64,000 bases of DNA from Triticum aestivum (Eukaryota > Streptophyta > Magnoliopsida > Poales > Poaceae): assembly GCF_018294505.1 (NCBI RefSeq), contig NC_057802.1, positions 313,152,209-313,216,208 of the forward strand, read 5' to 3'. Shown one piece after another: positions 33,497 through 46,439 of this stretch. Positions within the stretch are counted from its first letter, which is position 1. Every line of letters starts with the position of its first letter. Position numbers and translations under genes: made by a program. A model generated the notes under the pieces. That model saw nothing but the letters and a program-made list of their open reading frames with translations, searched no databases and was not told the DNA's origin.

Positions 33497-36400
33497 TGTG
33501 ACGCCCCCGATTTGACCGTACACTAATCATGCACGCAAATGTGTACGGTCAAGATCAGGGACTCATGGGAAGATATCACAACACAACTCTAAAACATAAA
33601 TAAGTCATACAAGCATCATAATACAAGCCAGGGGCCTCAAGGGCTCGAATACAAGTGCTCGATTATAGACGAGTCACCAGAAGCAACAATATCTGAGTAC
33701 AGACATAAGTTAAACAAGTTTGCCTTAAGAAGGCTAGCACAAAAGTAGCAACGATCGAAAAGGCAAGGCCTCCTGCCTGGGACCTCCTAACTACTCCTCG
33801 AAGCCGAACTCCATGTAGAATCATCCTCGGGATCTCTAGCTCCTGGACTCCAGCATCTGGTTGCAACAACCAGGTATAGAAAGGGGAAAAGAGGGAGAAA
33901 AGCAACCGTGAGTACTCATCCAAAGTACTCGCAAGCAAGGAGCTACACTACATATGCAAGGGTATATGTGTAAAGGGCCATATCGGTGGTCTGAACTACA
34001 GAATGCCAGAATAAGAGGGGGATAGCTAATCCTGTCGAAGACTACGCTTCTGGCCACCTCCATCTTGCAGCATGTAGAAGAGAGTAGATGGTAAGTTCAC
34101 CAAGTAGCATCGCATAGCATAATCCTACCCGGGGATCCCCTCCTCGTCGCCCTGTTAGAGAGCGATCACCGGGTTATATCTGGCACTTGGAAGGGTGTGT
34201 TTTATTAAGTATCCGGTTCTAGTTGTCATAAGGTCAAGGTACAACTCCGGGTCGTCCTTTTACCGAGGGACACGGCTATTCGAATAGATAAACTTCCCTG
34301 CAGGGGGTGCACCACATAACCCAACACGCTCGATCCCATTTGGCCGGACACACTTTTCTGGGTCATGCCCGGCCTCGGAAGATCAACACGTTGCAGCCCC
34401 ACCTAGGCACAACAGAGAGGTCAGCACGCCGGTCTAAATCCTATGGCGCAGGGGTCTGGGCCCATCGCCCATTGCACACCTGCACGTTGTGAACGCGGTC
34501 GGAAGCAGACCTAGCCTAGTGGCGTTCCAGTCCAATCCGGCGCGCGCCACTCAGTCGCTGACGTCACGAAGGCTTCGGCTGATACCACGATGTCGAGTGC
34601 CCATAACTGTTCCCGCGTAGTTGGTTAGTGCGTATAGACCAAATGGCCAGACTCAGATCAAATACCAAGATCTCGTTAAGCGTGTTAAGTATCCGCGAAC
34701 GCCGACTAGGGCCAGGCCCACCTCTCTCCTAGGTGGTCTCAACCTGCCCTGTCGCTCCGCCACAAAGTAACAGTCGGGGGCCGTCGGGAACCCAGGCCCA
34801 CCTCTACCGGGATGGAGCCACCTGTCCTTTCAGCCCCCTCATCAGAATCACTTGCGAGTACTCAACGAGCCGACCCGACTTTAGTCACCACATGTGTCAT
34901 GTATATAAAGTATATAGTATATACCCGTGATCACCTCCCGAAGTGATCATGGCCCAGTAGTATAGCATGGCAGACGGACAAGAGTGTAGGGCCACTGATG
35001 GAACACTAGCATCCTATACTAAGCAGTAGGATAGCAGGTAAGGGTAACAACTGTAGCAACAATGACAGGCTATGCATCAGGATAGGATTAACGGAAAGCA
35101 GTAACATGCTACACTACTCTAATGCAAGCAGTATAGAGAAGAATAGGCGATATCTGGTGATCAAGGGCGGGCTTGCCTGATTGCTCTAGCAAGAAGGAGG
35201 GGTCGTCAACAGCGTAGTCGGTCGGGGCACCAGTAGCGGCGTCGGTCTCGTAGTCTACCGGAGAGAAGAGGGGGAAGAAACAATAAATACAATGCAAACA
35301 AATGCATGACATGACAAAGCGTGATGCTAGGCGTGCCCAATCACGGTAGTAGGTGATACCGGCGAAGGGGGGAAACATCCGGGAAAGTATTCCCGGTGTT
35401 TCGCGTTTTCGGACAGATGAACCGGAGGGGGAAAGTTGCGAGTTCGATAGGTTAGGGATGTATGGCGGATGAACGGGCTGCGTATTCGGATTCGTCTCGT
35501 CGTTCTGAGCAACTTTCATGTATAAAACTTTTTCATTCGAGCTACGGATTAATTTATATGATTTTATAAAGATTAAAGTATTTTCTGGAATTATTCAAAA
35601 TAACAGAAATGGAATATGACGTCAGCATGATGTCAGCTGAGGTCACCAGGTCAACCGCGGCTGTTCAGGTCAAACCTGGCAGCTGGGTCCCACCTGTCAT
35701 AGACAGTGGGGCTAACAGCAGTGTAATTTAGCTAAACAGAGTTAATTAGTGGTTGGGCCCCACATGTCAATGACTAATTAGATTAACTAATTAATTTTAG
35801 TTAAAAACGTTTTAATTAACTTAAAAACTATGGGGCCCGCATGTCAATGACACTGGGTTGTCCAGTAGCATGTTGACTGGGTCAACCCAGTCAATTGGGC
35901 CTGTGGGGCCCACTGGTAGTGGCCCGGAGGTGGGGCCAGGCCAGCCACGTCGGCGTGGCCGGCAGTGAAGCTCCGGCGACGTAGATCGCGGCGGCGCAGC
36001 TCGGGACTTCGCCGGAAAAGCGCCACAGGGGGCCGTTTCGAGCTAGGCCGGGCTCGTTCGAACGCGGGAGGAGCGGCGCATCCAACTGCGGCCTTAGCTC
36101 AGGCAGGGGCGGGCTGCAACAACGACGGCGTCGAGCGGGGCGGACGGCCGAAACAGGCGTTGGCGGGGATCGGGCTACGGGGCTTGGCGAGAGCAGCGGA
36201 CGCGCGCGTTGGGCCCTTGGGAACCCCAGGAGCACGATGCGGCGCTCGGCCGCATGTGAAGGCGACCATGGCCACGGCGCCGAGCTCGTCGGCGGCAACG
36301 CGCTCGGGCGACGGCGGGCGAGCTAGCTAGGAGGCGCGCGAGAGCGAAAGGAGAGGGGGAGGAGGAGGAGAAGCTCACGGCGAGGCTGTAGGGGGACGGC

Positions 36401-37348
36401 AGCGTGCTCGGGGAGGTCTCGGTGCAGTGAATCGAGGCGGCGGAGGTCGGCGATCGAGAGATGGGGAAGACGGCGTCGACGGCGATCCCGAGCCCCCGAG
36501 CGCGAATAGTGGCGCGTAGATGACGCGGAGGACGACGACGGTCCACCTGTGCACGGGTGGACGGCGAGGAGGGCACGGCGGCTGCGTGGGCGAGCTCGTT
36601 CATGGCGGCGCAGCTCGGGTGCGCTCTATGGGGAGGAGAACGAGAGAGAGGGGGGGGAAACTGAGGGGCGTCTAGGGTGAGGGTTCGATCGGGGGCGTCG
36701 TCGGGGACTTGAGGTCACCGCGGTGCTGCCGGATGGTCGATCCGTGGCCGATCCGAGCTGTGGACGACGCACGGGCGTCCACCGTGCTCCTGTGAACAGG
36801 AGGTAGGTGATGACCCGGTTAGCGGGCTGGGCCGGCCACTTTGTTGGCAGGCCTAAGTGCACAGAGCACTTTGCCCCTTTTCTTTTCCTCCTTTTCCATT
36901 TCCTTTTTCTGTTTTTGCTTTTATTTTTAACAGAGAGAGAAAGGGAATTATTTGGTCAACTATTTCACTTAGGAAAAATTGGGGAGGTGTCCCATTAAAT
37001 CCCTGGTGATTATAGACAGTGCCATAAATATTTTGGAGACCAGAGGAATTCATTTGTATTTTTCAAAAATAGGATAGCATTAAAAATGTTGAATTGGTGC
37101 TGTTATTATTGCTAAAGCTCATCTCTGCAAGAAAGTGATGTGGTGTTCCTTAACAAATAATTGTTATGGGTTTTAGACAAATGATGAACATTTTGCCAGC
37201 AACTTTTGATCAACTTCAAACTTCACTTGAATTTGAATTGACTAGAATTTCAAATGGGATATAGAACAAAGGTGATTAAGCACTGTTGGAAAAAAATGAT
37301 TAGCTTAATCACGGAGGGTTTCTGTAGCATGGCATTGGGGGTGTTACA
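33497..37348 (-). repeat. LARD-like element, 3' LTR (3.85 kb)
   Basis: On the plus strand it begins TGTGACGCCCCCGATTTGAC and ends GGGGGTGTTACA. Differences from the other LTR are scattered substitutions and small indels; I estimate a few per hundred bases in the parts I compared. A GC-rich island (about 35930-36800) carries long frames with Pro/Arg-rich translations. Confidence 0.92.
35617..35894. promoter_or_regulatory. Cluster of TGACGTCA and W-box cores in the 3' LTR of the LARD-like element
   Basis: A perfect TGACGTCA (bZIP/TGA-factor type) at 35617-35624 is followed by seven W-box cores (TTGAC or GTCAA) starting at 35650, 35669, 35766, 35843, 35873, 35881 and 35890. The last three lie in the palindrome GTTGACTGGGTCAACCCAG. 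Regulatory meaning is inferred only from the motifs. Confidence 0.45.
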
Positions 37349-37362
37349 AATCTCCTCCACTA
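37349..37362 (-). other. Polypurine tract of the LARD-like element
   Basis: Minus-strand TAGTGGAGGAGATT directly adjoins the 3' LTR, which starts TGTAACACCC at 37348. This is the expected plus-strand priming site. Confidence 0.75.
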
Positions 37363-40300
37363 CAAGAAATCTCGTCCCGAGATTTAAGTCCGGAAGTAAA
37401 GAGTAACTTCGGGAGAACTGACCCTTATAGGGTTAATTATCTGGTGAACAATTCAGGGACTGTGGCAGAAGTATCTCTCGAGTAGAAACTTAAGAAAACA
37501 TCGAGAGCAAAATATGAAGGTACAATAGGAAGTTTCAAGTGGATAGGTAATGGTTCGATGTCTGAAACCAAGTGCGAAAAGGGTCTAGAGCAACGAGATT
37601 AAGTATTGCGTCTGTTACGAAAATAGATCACTAGGAAGGTGGCCCGTGAATTACATACGAGTCCACGCGCGAGGAACAACCTTGGGAACAGGGGGTGTAC
37701 AGGAGAGTCAGGTTTCGATCCTGTGGAACTGTGGGTTATGGGCCCACCATGTGGTTAAAGTAGGAAGGGCGGTGACATCTTGCATGATCATGATAGCAAG
37801 GCATGTCAGAGGGTAGCCTGTCAGTTATATGTTAGCAACATCGTCGGTACCAAGGGCGAGGGACGAAGAGAACCATTTTCCTGCTCGTTGAACGAGGCGG
37901 ACCAATAGGCAAGGTTCTCGTCCATCGGTGGTACCGGAATGTCATCAACAATAGTAACAGGGTCTTATTGACAGAGTAGTACACCGAGGTGTTTACATAA
38001 GCAGTGAATTATTACTGCTTAGATCATATAGATCACAAGAGAGATTAAATAAAATAATGGAAAGGAAAAGGGTGATCATCAGATTAAATAGAACAATGGA
38101 AAGGAAAATGTGTTTAAACACATATTTCAAGGGTATATCCTTCCCAAGGACAAGCTGAGCATGATATCCATGACAGGATATAATGTAGAAAACTCTTTAG
38201 GTAGGCATGACATTACCCATACAACGGTGTTTGAATAATTGATAACGAAAATTTAGCATTGTGCTTCAAATGTTTTTATTGAAGATCGGAGTACCACAGA
38301 CATGCTTCGAGATAGCATTGATATGGCCTTCAAGCAAAGGTCGGACTTGGATAAACAAAGGATCCATTTTAGAATAAGTCTTACAATTTCCTCATGAAAG
38401 AATGGATAACCTTGCAGAAAAGGAAACTATAACGATAGGTCCTCCGCCCAGGTGTACCGGGCATGACATCACCTTACCGGGTCATGTGAAGACCAATGTT
38501 ATAACTCTTCGAAATATGTCCCTACCATCATATCTGACCGAGATCCAGATCTGATTGGCGTCGGGATACCGCAGACTCGGGATGCCTGAGAAGAGAGGTG
38601 CAACACAAATTGTCGAGAAGACATTGTAAGATTCTCGGGAAATGAACGATCGAAGCGAGTTCCGAAACAAGAGTTCATCATTAAATCAAGGAGAGGTGAG
38701 AAGGTGACTGATTGACTCAGCGACAACCCATTGAGCCAAAAGATGGATTTCCACAACTATGTGAACAAGGAGATAACATTAGCTAGATCGAATGACTTAA
38801 TGATGTATGCTCGAGGAAAACATACACAGTTAAACATTGGTTGAAATGTGCACCCGAAATATGGGCTAGGTAGCACGATCAATGGCCGAATGATGATTCA
38901 ATAAGCCATAGACGTAGAATGAAACTATAGACCAATAACTTCAAAGCAATAGGGTTGCTAGGAGTTTAGAATTTACACATCACAGACCATTTGTCGGTAT
39001 TTCGTTTAGAAACAACACGGGGACCAAGAAAGAATGGTGATGGTGAGAAGTATCACTGTACCAAGAATTCTTAAGAGGTGGAGTAATGCTCACGACAGTC
39101 TTGACATCAAAGATGGTAATACTCCACGGTAGAACATAACATAAGTTGGATAGCAGGGAAATCAAGATACAACACAAAATATGAACAAGTTTGTGCTGAG
39201 GGGAGGCAAGAATGTTGTCGATGATAACACAATTCATCGAGGGGCAAGGATGGTATTTCTCATCCTGAATTTCGACACATAACTTGGAAGAAGTCAAATT
39301 GTTGACAATGATCACGACAAATTTGTCGAGAGGTTTTCAAGAAGATGTAATTGATCGACGATGACATCCAGCCAAAGGAATGATGAAAGCGAAAGGTTAT
39401 TGGAACCACCGTTAGGACACAAACTCGAAATCAAGTTTGCTGTTCAAGGAGAAGTGATATGACGAGGAAGATCGATTGTAAGATTAGCTCACCGTCGCAA
39501 TTTGTGCTCCGGGAAGAAGGACCCGGTAGCATAGTTAAAATTTAGCACGATAATGATATAGCCAATCAGGCTAGGAATGACGTGATCGAGTACAAACTCG
39601 CAAGTAAAGGAGATTACTAAGAGTTGTTTAATCACGACGCGGACTCGATTCAGTTATCGATGTCCTTGAGTGTTTAATAACTCGAAGCCCGTGAAAAACT
39701 GTAATCAGTGAGAATGTAGTACTTGATGAAGAACTCATAAGAAGTTATGCAGTTCCGTGATAATCTCGAGATACCAGGGGGTAATACTCGACGACAAACC
39801 AAAGTAGAGGTTGGACTGGGGTATTGCTCTGCAGAAGACAAGTGCTTAACTTGTACGAGAAATGGTATTTAAAGGAGAACATGGTCGGAACCACGATTGC
39901 AAAAGGCCAGATCCCAGATATAAGATGAACTTATACCAAGGGAATAATTAATTTAAGAGAAGCTTTTAATGATAAGATCTACATCGTGTCCATGGGCATG
40001 AACACAAAGTTCAAGGTCGACTCCCACTTCTCCAATGCATAACCTTTCATTCACTTCTTGCATTCGATGAAGTTGTATGGTAGAAAATTATCTGGTAAAA
40101 TACCAGAAGGGTATGGCTTGTGAAAACCTTCGGGTTCATACGGTTTTTTGGGAAGGTGTAGGTTCAATCCATCGGGGCATCTTAGAAACATATACCTCAA
40201 ACTTCAAGAGTAAAATCACCAGCTCAAAAGTAGAGTATGGTTATCAAGCAGAGGATACAAATTACCAAAGGCATTATATATCCATGGAAATGATCACAAG

Positions 40301-41344
40301 GTTATTGAATATGAAGGACACTGTCGGATAATAACCCAAGAAGGGGTCTTGTGGTCTACAACGGAGCTGATGCGAGTATCGGTACTCTATCAGAGGAAGA
40401 AGGAACGAAAGGGCATCGGACTATAAAAGCAACTGAGTAATTCAAAGCTCAAATGCAAAGGAATTATCATTTCCAAATCAAGGGATCAGAAGCCAATGGT
40501 CTGATTAAGAATGGATAAGTTGAATAGACTTAGGGGTACAATCGACGACAATTTGATTGGTCGATAACCAGTTCACGTTTCAAAAGACGTCTGAGCCGGA
40601 AGGATGAATTCTAGGCTCTGATTGAGGATTGCGAGCATTCGCAACAAAATTGAATCAACGGACTCAAAATGATAAGGACAAGAGATGCCAATAAGATTAC
40701 GAGACTTAAGATTAATCATAATGCAAGTAAGCAAGAATTTCAGGAGCAAAAGGCTCCTGAGGATTTTCGAAAGATCGAATGGTATTTTGAACACTTTTGT
40801 GAAATACTTGAATCAACTGGGGATGAGCGGATACTCGGTAAGTGCGAGAATTATCCGTAGGGGTATTCAGGTGACAAAGAACAGCAAGGTAGTAAGCTCA
40901 AAGGATTCTCGGAGCAACAGAGAGAATTTCGGGGTATCTTGTAATAACAAGATCAACTGGGAAACATTGTATGAATGGCGAGTATACGTGGTTATCCATA
41001 GAAGTTCATCGATGAAAGGGAATTGCAAAAGCGATGAACACAAGTTCTTGGGTTATCAGCGGAGAGTATCTTCCGGGTCTTCACGTGCAGCAGACGATCA
41101 TCAGTAATAAGGGGCTCTCCGGGTGAAAGTGATAACGAGATCCTAATGTTAGATTTAGTAAAATCATTTAACCCGAATAGAAGAGATATCAGAGTCCAGA
41201 GTAAGGATCGAGGAGTAAAAGATCCTAATACCACCCAATGGTGACGTGGGCCCGTAAGCCACACAGCCATGTTAGTAAAAGTTTTTCAATGACTAGACTC
41301 GACTTCGGCCAAGGAGGGTGGAAAGGGGATTCCTACAGGCAGTT

Positions 41345-41357
41345 GGCTCTGATACCA
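41345..41357 (-). other. tRNA-Met primer-binding site of the LARD-like element
   Basis: Minus-strand TGGTATCAGAGCC, complementary to the 3' end of plant initiator tRNA-Met, three bases inside the 5' LTR. It fixes the orientation as minus. Confidence 0.9.
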
Positions 41358-41360
41358 ACT

Positions 41361-44300
41361 TGTGACGCCCCCGATTTGACCGTACACTAATCATGCACGC
41401 AAATGTGTACGATCAAGATCAGGGACTCACGGGAAGATATCACAACACAACTCTAAAACATAAATAAGTCATACAAGCATCATAATACAAGCCAGGGGCC
41501 TCGAGGGCTCGAATCCAAGTGCTCGATCATAGACGAGTCAGCAGAAGCAACAATATCTGAGTACAGACAAGTTAAACAAGTTTGCCTTAAGAAGGCTAGC
41601 ACAAAAGTAGCAACGATCGAAAAGGCAAGGCCTCCTGCCTGGGACCTCCTAACTACTCCTCGAAGCCGAACTCCATGTAGAATCATCCTCGGGATCTCTA
41701 GCTCCTGGACTCCAGCATCTGGTTGCGACAACCAGGTATAGAAAGGGGAAAAGAGGGAGAAAAGCAACCGTGAGTACTCATCCAAAGTACTCGCAAGCAA
41801 GGAGCTACACTACATATGCAAGGGTATATGTGTAAAGGACCATATCGGTGGTCTGAACTGCAGAATGCCAGAATAAGAGGGGGATAGCTAATCCTGTCGA
41901 AGACTACGCTTCTGGCCACCTCCATCTTGCAGCATGTAGAAGAGAGTAGATGGTAAGTTCACCAAGTAGCATCGCATAGCATAATCCTACCCGGCGATCC
42001 CCTCCTCGTCGCCCTGTTAGAGAGCGATCACCGGGTTATATCTGGCACTTGGAAGGGTGTGTTTTATTAAGTATCCGGTTCTAGTTGTCATAAGGTCAAG
42101 GTACAACTCCGGGTCGTCCTTTTACCGAGGGACACGGCTATTCAAATAGATAAACTTCCCTGCAGGGGGTGCACCACATAACCCAACACGCTCGATCCCA
42201 TTTGGCCGGACACACTTTTCTGGGTCATGCCCGGCCTCGGAAGATCAACACGTCGCAGCCCCACCTAGGCACAACAGAGAGGTCAGCACGCCGGTCTAAA
42301 TCCTATGGCGCAAGGGTCTGGGCCCATCGCCCATTGCACACCTGCACGTTGCGAACGCGGCCGGAAGCAGACCTAGCCTAGTGGCGTTCCAGTCCAATCC
42401 GGCGCGCGCCACTCAGTCGCTGACGTCACGAAGGCTTCGGCTGATACCACGACGTCGAGTGCCCATAACTATTCCCGTGTAGTTGGTTAGTGCGTATAGA
42501 CCAAATGGCCAGACTCAGATCAAATACCAAGATCTCGTTAAGCGTGTTAAGTATCCGCGAACGCCGACCAGGGCCAGGCCCACCTCTCTCCTAGGTGGTC
42601 TCAACCTGCCCTGTCGCTCCACCACAAAGTAACAGTCGGGGGTCGTCGGGAACCCAGGCCCACCTCTACCGGGATGGAGCCACCTGTCCTTTCAGCCCCC
42701 TCATCAGAATCACTTGCGGGTACTCAACGAGCCGACCCGACTTTAGTCACCACATGTGTCATGTATATAAAGTATATAGTATATACCCGTGATCACCTCC
42801 CGAAGTGATCACGGCCCAGTAGTATAGCATGGCAGACGGACAAGAGTGTAGGGTCACTGATGGAACACTAGCATCCTATACTAAGCAGTAGGATAGCAGG
42901 TAAGGGTAACAACTGTAGCAACAATGACAGGCTATGCATCAGGATAGGATTAACGGAAAGCAGTAACATGCTACACTACTCTAATGCAAGCAGTATAGAG
43001 AAGAATAGGCGATATCTGGTGATCAAGGGCGGGCTTGCCTGATTGCTCTGGCAAGAAGGAGGGGTCGTCAACAGCGTAGTCGGTCGGGGCACCAGCAGCG
43101 GCGTCGGTCTCGTAGTCTACCGGAGAGAAGAGGGGGAAGAAACAATAAATACAATGCAAACAAATGCATGACGATGCATGACATGACAAAGCGTGATGCT
43201 AGGCGTGCCCAATCACGGTAGTAGGTGATACCGGCGAAGGGGGGAAACATCCGGGAAAGTATTCCCGGTGTTTTGCGTTTTCGGACAGATGAACCGGAGG
43301 GGGAAAGTTGCGAGTTCGATAGGTTAGGGATGTATGGCGGACGAACGGGCTGCGTATTCGGATTCGTCTCGTCGTTCTGAGCAACTTTCATGTATAAAAC
43401 TTTTTCATCCGAGCTACGGATTAGTTTATATGATTTTCTAAAGATTAAAGTATTTTCTGGAATTATTCAAAATAACAGAAATGGAATATGACGTCAGCAT
43501 GATGTCAGCTGAGGTCAACAGGTCAACCGCGGCTGTTCAGGTCAAACCTGGCAGCTGGGTCCCACCTGTCATAGACAGTGGGGCTAACAGCAGTGTAATT
43601 TAGCTAAACATAGTTAATTAGTGGTTGGGCCCCACATGTCAATGACTAATTAGATTAACTAATTAATTTTAGTTAAAAAAACGTTTTAATTAACTTAAAA
43701 ACTGTGGGGCCCGCATGTCAATGACACTGGGTTGTCCAGTAGCATGTTGACTGGGTCAACCCAGTCAACTGGGCCCGCGGGGCCCACTGGCAGTGGCCCG
43801 GAGGTGGGGCCAGGCCAGCCATGTCGGCGTGGCCGGCAGTGAAGCTCCGGCGACGCAGATCGCGGCAGCGCAGCTCGGAACTTCGCCGGAAAAGCGCCAC
43901 AGGGGGCCGTTTCGAGCTCGGCCGGGCTCGTTCGAACGCGGGAGGAGCGGCGCATCCAACTGCGGCCTTAGCTCAGGCGGGGGCGGGCTGCAACGACGAC
44001 GGCGTCGAGCGGGGCGGACGGCCAAAACGGGCGTTGGCGGGGATCGGGCTACGGGGCTTGGCGAGAGAGCGGACACGCGCGTTGGGCCCCTAGGAACCCC
44101 AGGAGCACGATGCGGCGCTCGGCCGCATGTGAAGGCGACCATGGCCACGGCGCCGATCTCGTCGGCGGCAACGCGCTCGGGCGACGTCAGGCGAGCTAGC
44201 TAGGAGGCGCGCGAGAGCGAAAGGAAAGGGGGAGGAGGAGGAGAAGCTCACGGCGAGGCTGTAGGGGGACGGCAGCGTGCTCGGGGAGGTCTCGGTGCAG

Positions 44301-45220
44301 TGAATCGAGGCGGCGGAGGTCGGCGATCGAGAGATGGGGAAGACGGCGTCGACGGCGATCCCGAGCCCCCGAGCGCGAATAGTGGCGCGTAGATGACACG
44401 GAGGACGACGGCGGTCCACCTGTGCACGGGTGGACGGCGAGGAGGGCACGGCGGCTGCGTGGGCGAGCTCGTTCATGGCGGCGCAGCTCGGGTGCGCTCT
44501 ATGGGGAGGAGAACGAGAGAGAGAGGGGGGAACTGAGGGGCGTCTAGGGTGAGGGTTCGATCGGGGGCGTTGTCGGGGACTTGAGGTCACCGCGGTGCTG
44601 CCGGATGGTCGACCCGTGGCCGATCCGAGCTGTGGACGACGCACAGGCGTCCACCATGCTCCTGTGAACAGGAGGTAGGTGATGACCCGGTTAGCGGGCT
44701 GGGCCGGCCACTTTGTTGGCAGGCCTAAGTGCACAGAGCACTTTGCCCCTTTTCTTTTCCTCCTTTTCCATTTCCTTTTTCTGTTTTTGCTTTTATTTTT
44801 AACAGAGAGAGAAAGGGAATTATTTGGTCAACTATTTCACTTAGGAAAAATTGGGGAGGTGTCCCATTAAATCCCTGGTGATTATAGACAGTGCCATAAA
44901 TATTTTGGAGACCAGAGGAATTCATTTGTATTTTTCAAAAATAGGATAGCATTAAAAATGCTGAATTGGTGTTGTTATTATTGCTAAAGCTCATCTCTGC
45001 AGGAAAGTGATGTGGTGTTCCTTAACAAATAATTGTTATGGGTTTTAGACAAATGATGAACATTTTGCGAGCAACTTTTGATCAACTTCAAACTTCACTT
45101 GAATTTGAATTGACTGGAATTTCAAATGGGAGATAGAACAAAGGTGATTAAGCACTGTTGGAAAAAAATGATTAGCTTAATCACGGAGGGTTTCTGTAGC
45201 ATGGCATTGGGGGTGTTACA
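41361..45220 (-). repeat. LARD-like element, 5' LTR (3.86 kb)
   Basis: Same termini as the 3' LTR. Differences include a short duplication near 43169-43178 (ATGCATGACG) and single-base changes. The GC-rich island is at about 43795-44670. Confidence 0.92.
43489..43768. promoter_or_regulatory. Same motif cluster in the 5' LTR of the LARD-like element
   Basis: TGACGTCA at 43489-43496 and eight W-box cores starting at 43514, 43522, 43541, 43638, 43717, 43747, 43755 and 43764. One core at 43514 is extra relative to the other LTR; all others are kept. Confidence 0.45.
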
Positions 45221-45225
45221 CTACA

Positions 45226-46439
45226 GGTATCTCCGAAAGTGTCTGTTGAGTTGGCACGAATCGAGACTGGGATTTGTCACTCCGTATGACGGAGAGGTAT
45301 CTCTGGGCCCACTCGATAATGCATCATTATAATGAGCTCAATGTGACTAAGGAGTTGGTCACGGGATCGTGCGTTACAGAACGAGTAAAGAGACCTGCCG
45401 GTAACGAGATTGAACGAGGTATGGGGGTACCGGCGATCGAATCTCGGGCAAGTAACATACCAATAGCCAAAGGGAATGGCATACGGGATTGATTGAATCC
45501 CCGACATCATGGTTCATCTGATAAGACCATCGTGGAACATGTGGGAGCCAACATGGGTATCCAGATCCCGCTGTTGGTTATTGACCGGAGAGATGTCTCG
45601 GTCATGTCTACATGCCTCCCGAACCCGTAGGGTCTACACACTTAAGGTTCGATGACGCTAGGGTTATAGGGAAAGTATGTACGTGGTTACCGAATGTTGT
45701 TCGGAGTCCCGGATGAGATCCCGGATGTCACGAGGAGTTCCGGAATGGTCGGGAGGTAAAGAATGATATATAGGAAGTGAGGATTTGGACACCAGAAGTG
45801 TTCCGGGCATCACCGGTAATGTACCGGGACCACCGGAAGGGTTTCAGGGGCCACCGGGTGGGGCCACCAGCCCCGGAGGCTTGCATGGGCCAAGAGTGGG
45901 AAGGGACCAACCCCTGAGTGGGCTGGTGCGCCTCCCACCAAGGCCCAAGGCGCAGCAAAAGGGGAGAGGGGGGAACCCTAGGCGCAGATGGGCCTAAGGC
46001 CCACCCTAGGGCGCACCCCCCTCTCTCCCCCTCTTGGCCGCCCCCTCCATCTCATCTAGGGCTGTCGCCCCCTAGGGTGGGAACCCTAGAGGGGGCGCAA
46101 TCCCCTCCCCTCCTCCTATATATAGTGGGGGTTTTGGGGCTGCCATACAAAAAAGTCTCTCTCTCTCTCGGCGCAGCCATACCTCTCCACCTCCTCGTGT
46201 TTCGTAGTGCTTGGAGAAGCCCTGCTGTAGAACCACGCTGCTCCACCACCACCACGCCGTCGTGCTGCTGCTGGAGTTGTCTTCCCCAACCTCCCCCTCC
46301 TCCTTGCTGGATCAAGGCGCGGGAGACGTCACCGGGCTGCACGTGTGTTGAACGCGGAGGCGCCGTTGTTCGGCGCTTAGATCGGAATCGACTGCGATCT
46401 GAATCGCTGCGTGTACGACTCCACCAACCGTGTTCTTGT
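45226..46439 (+). repeat. Unit 2 LTR, right part, to the nested insertion site
   Basis: Continues the LTR interrupted at 33496 and matches 52258-53467 closely. It ends with CTTGT (46435-46439), the target site of the nested minus copia. Confidence 0.92.
46117..46125 (+). promoter_or_regulatory. TATA box of the unit 2 copia LTR
   Basis: TATATATAG in a C/T-rich context (CCTCCTATATATAGTGG). The same site is at 53149-53157 in unit 3. Its position about 500 bp before the LTR end fits the BARE/Angela promoter. Confidence 0.65.

Larger units (their letters stand above)
37349..41360 (-). other. Internal domain of the LARD-like element
   Basis: Four kb without a credible protein. The longest minus-strand frames (for example 39315-38980, 111 codons) lack any reverse transcriptase, integrase, protease or zinc-knuckle motif. 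The domain is AT-rich with many GATCGA/CGAGAA-type words. Any decayed gypsy coding sequence is beyond recognition by eye. Confidence 0.7.
33497..45220 (-). mobile_element. LARD-like LTR retrotransposon, 11.7 kb, non-coding
   Basis: Two long terminal repeats (33497-37348 and 41361-45220) flank a 4.0-kb internal domain. The target duplication CTACA lies at 33492-33496 and 45221-45225, inside the unit 2 copia LTR. Orientation is minus: next to the 5' LTR (41361-45220) is TGGTATCAGAGCC on the minus strand, the tRNA-Met primer site, and the minus-strand tract TAGTGGAGGAGATT precedes the 3' LTR. No gag or pol domain is recognisable. LTRs near 3.9 kb with a coding-free interior recall barley Sukkula-type LARDs; I have not matched the sequence. 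Confidence 0.88.

Noticed and set aside
36175..36603. 142-codon minus-strand ORF in the LARD LTR (and 214 codons at 44090-44734)
   Set aside because: Lies in a GC-rich LTR island with several competing open frames and no domain. Kept only as a composition finding.
37349..41360. Possible CRISPR-like or tandem array in the LARD interior
   Set aside because: The recurring GATCGA/CGAGAA words are irregularly spaced with no constant unit, and this is plant nuclear DNA.
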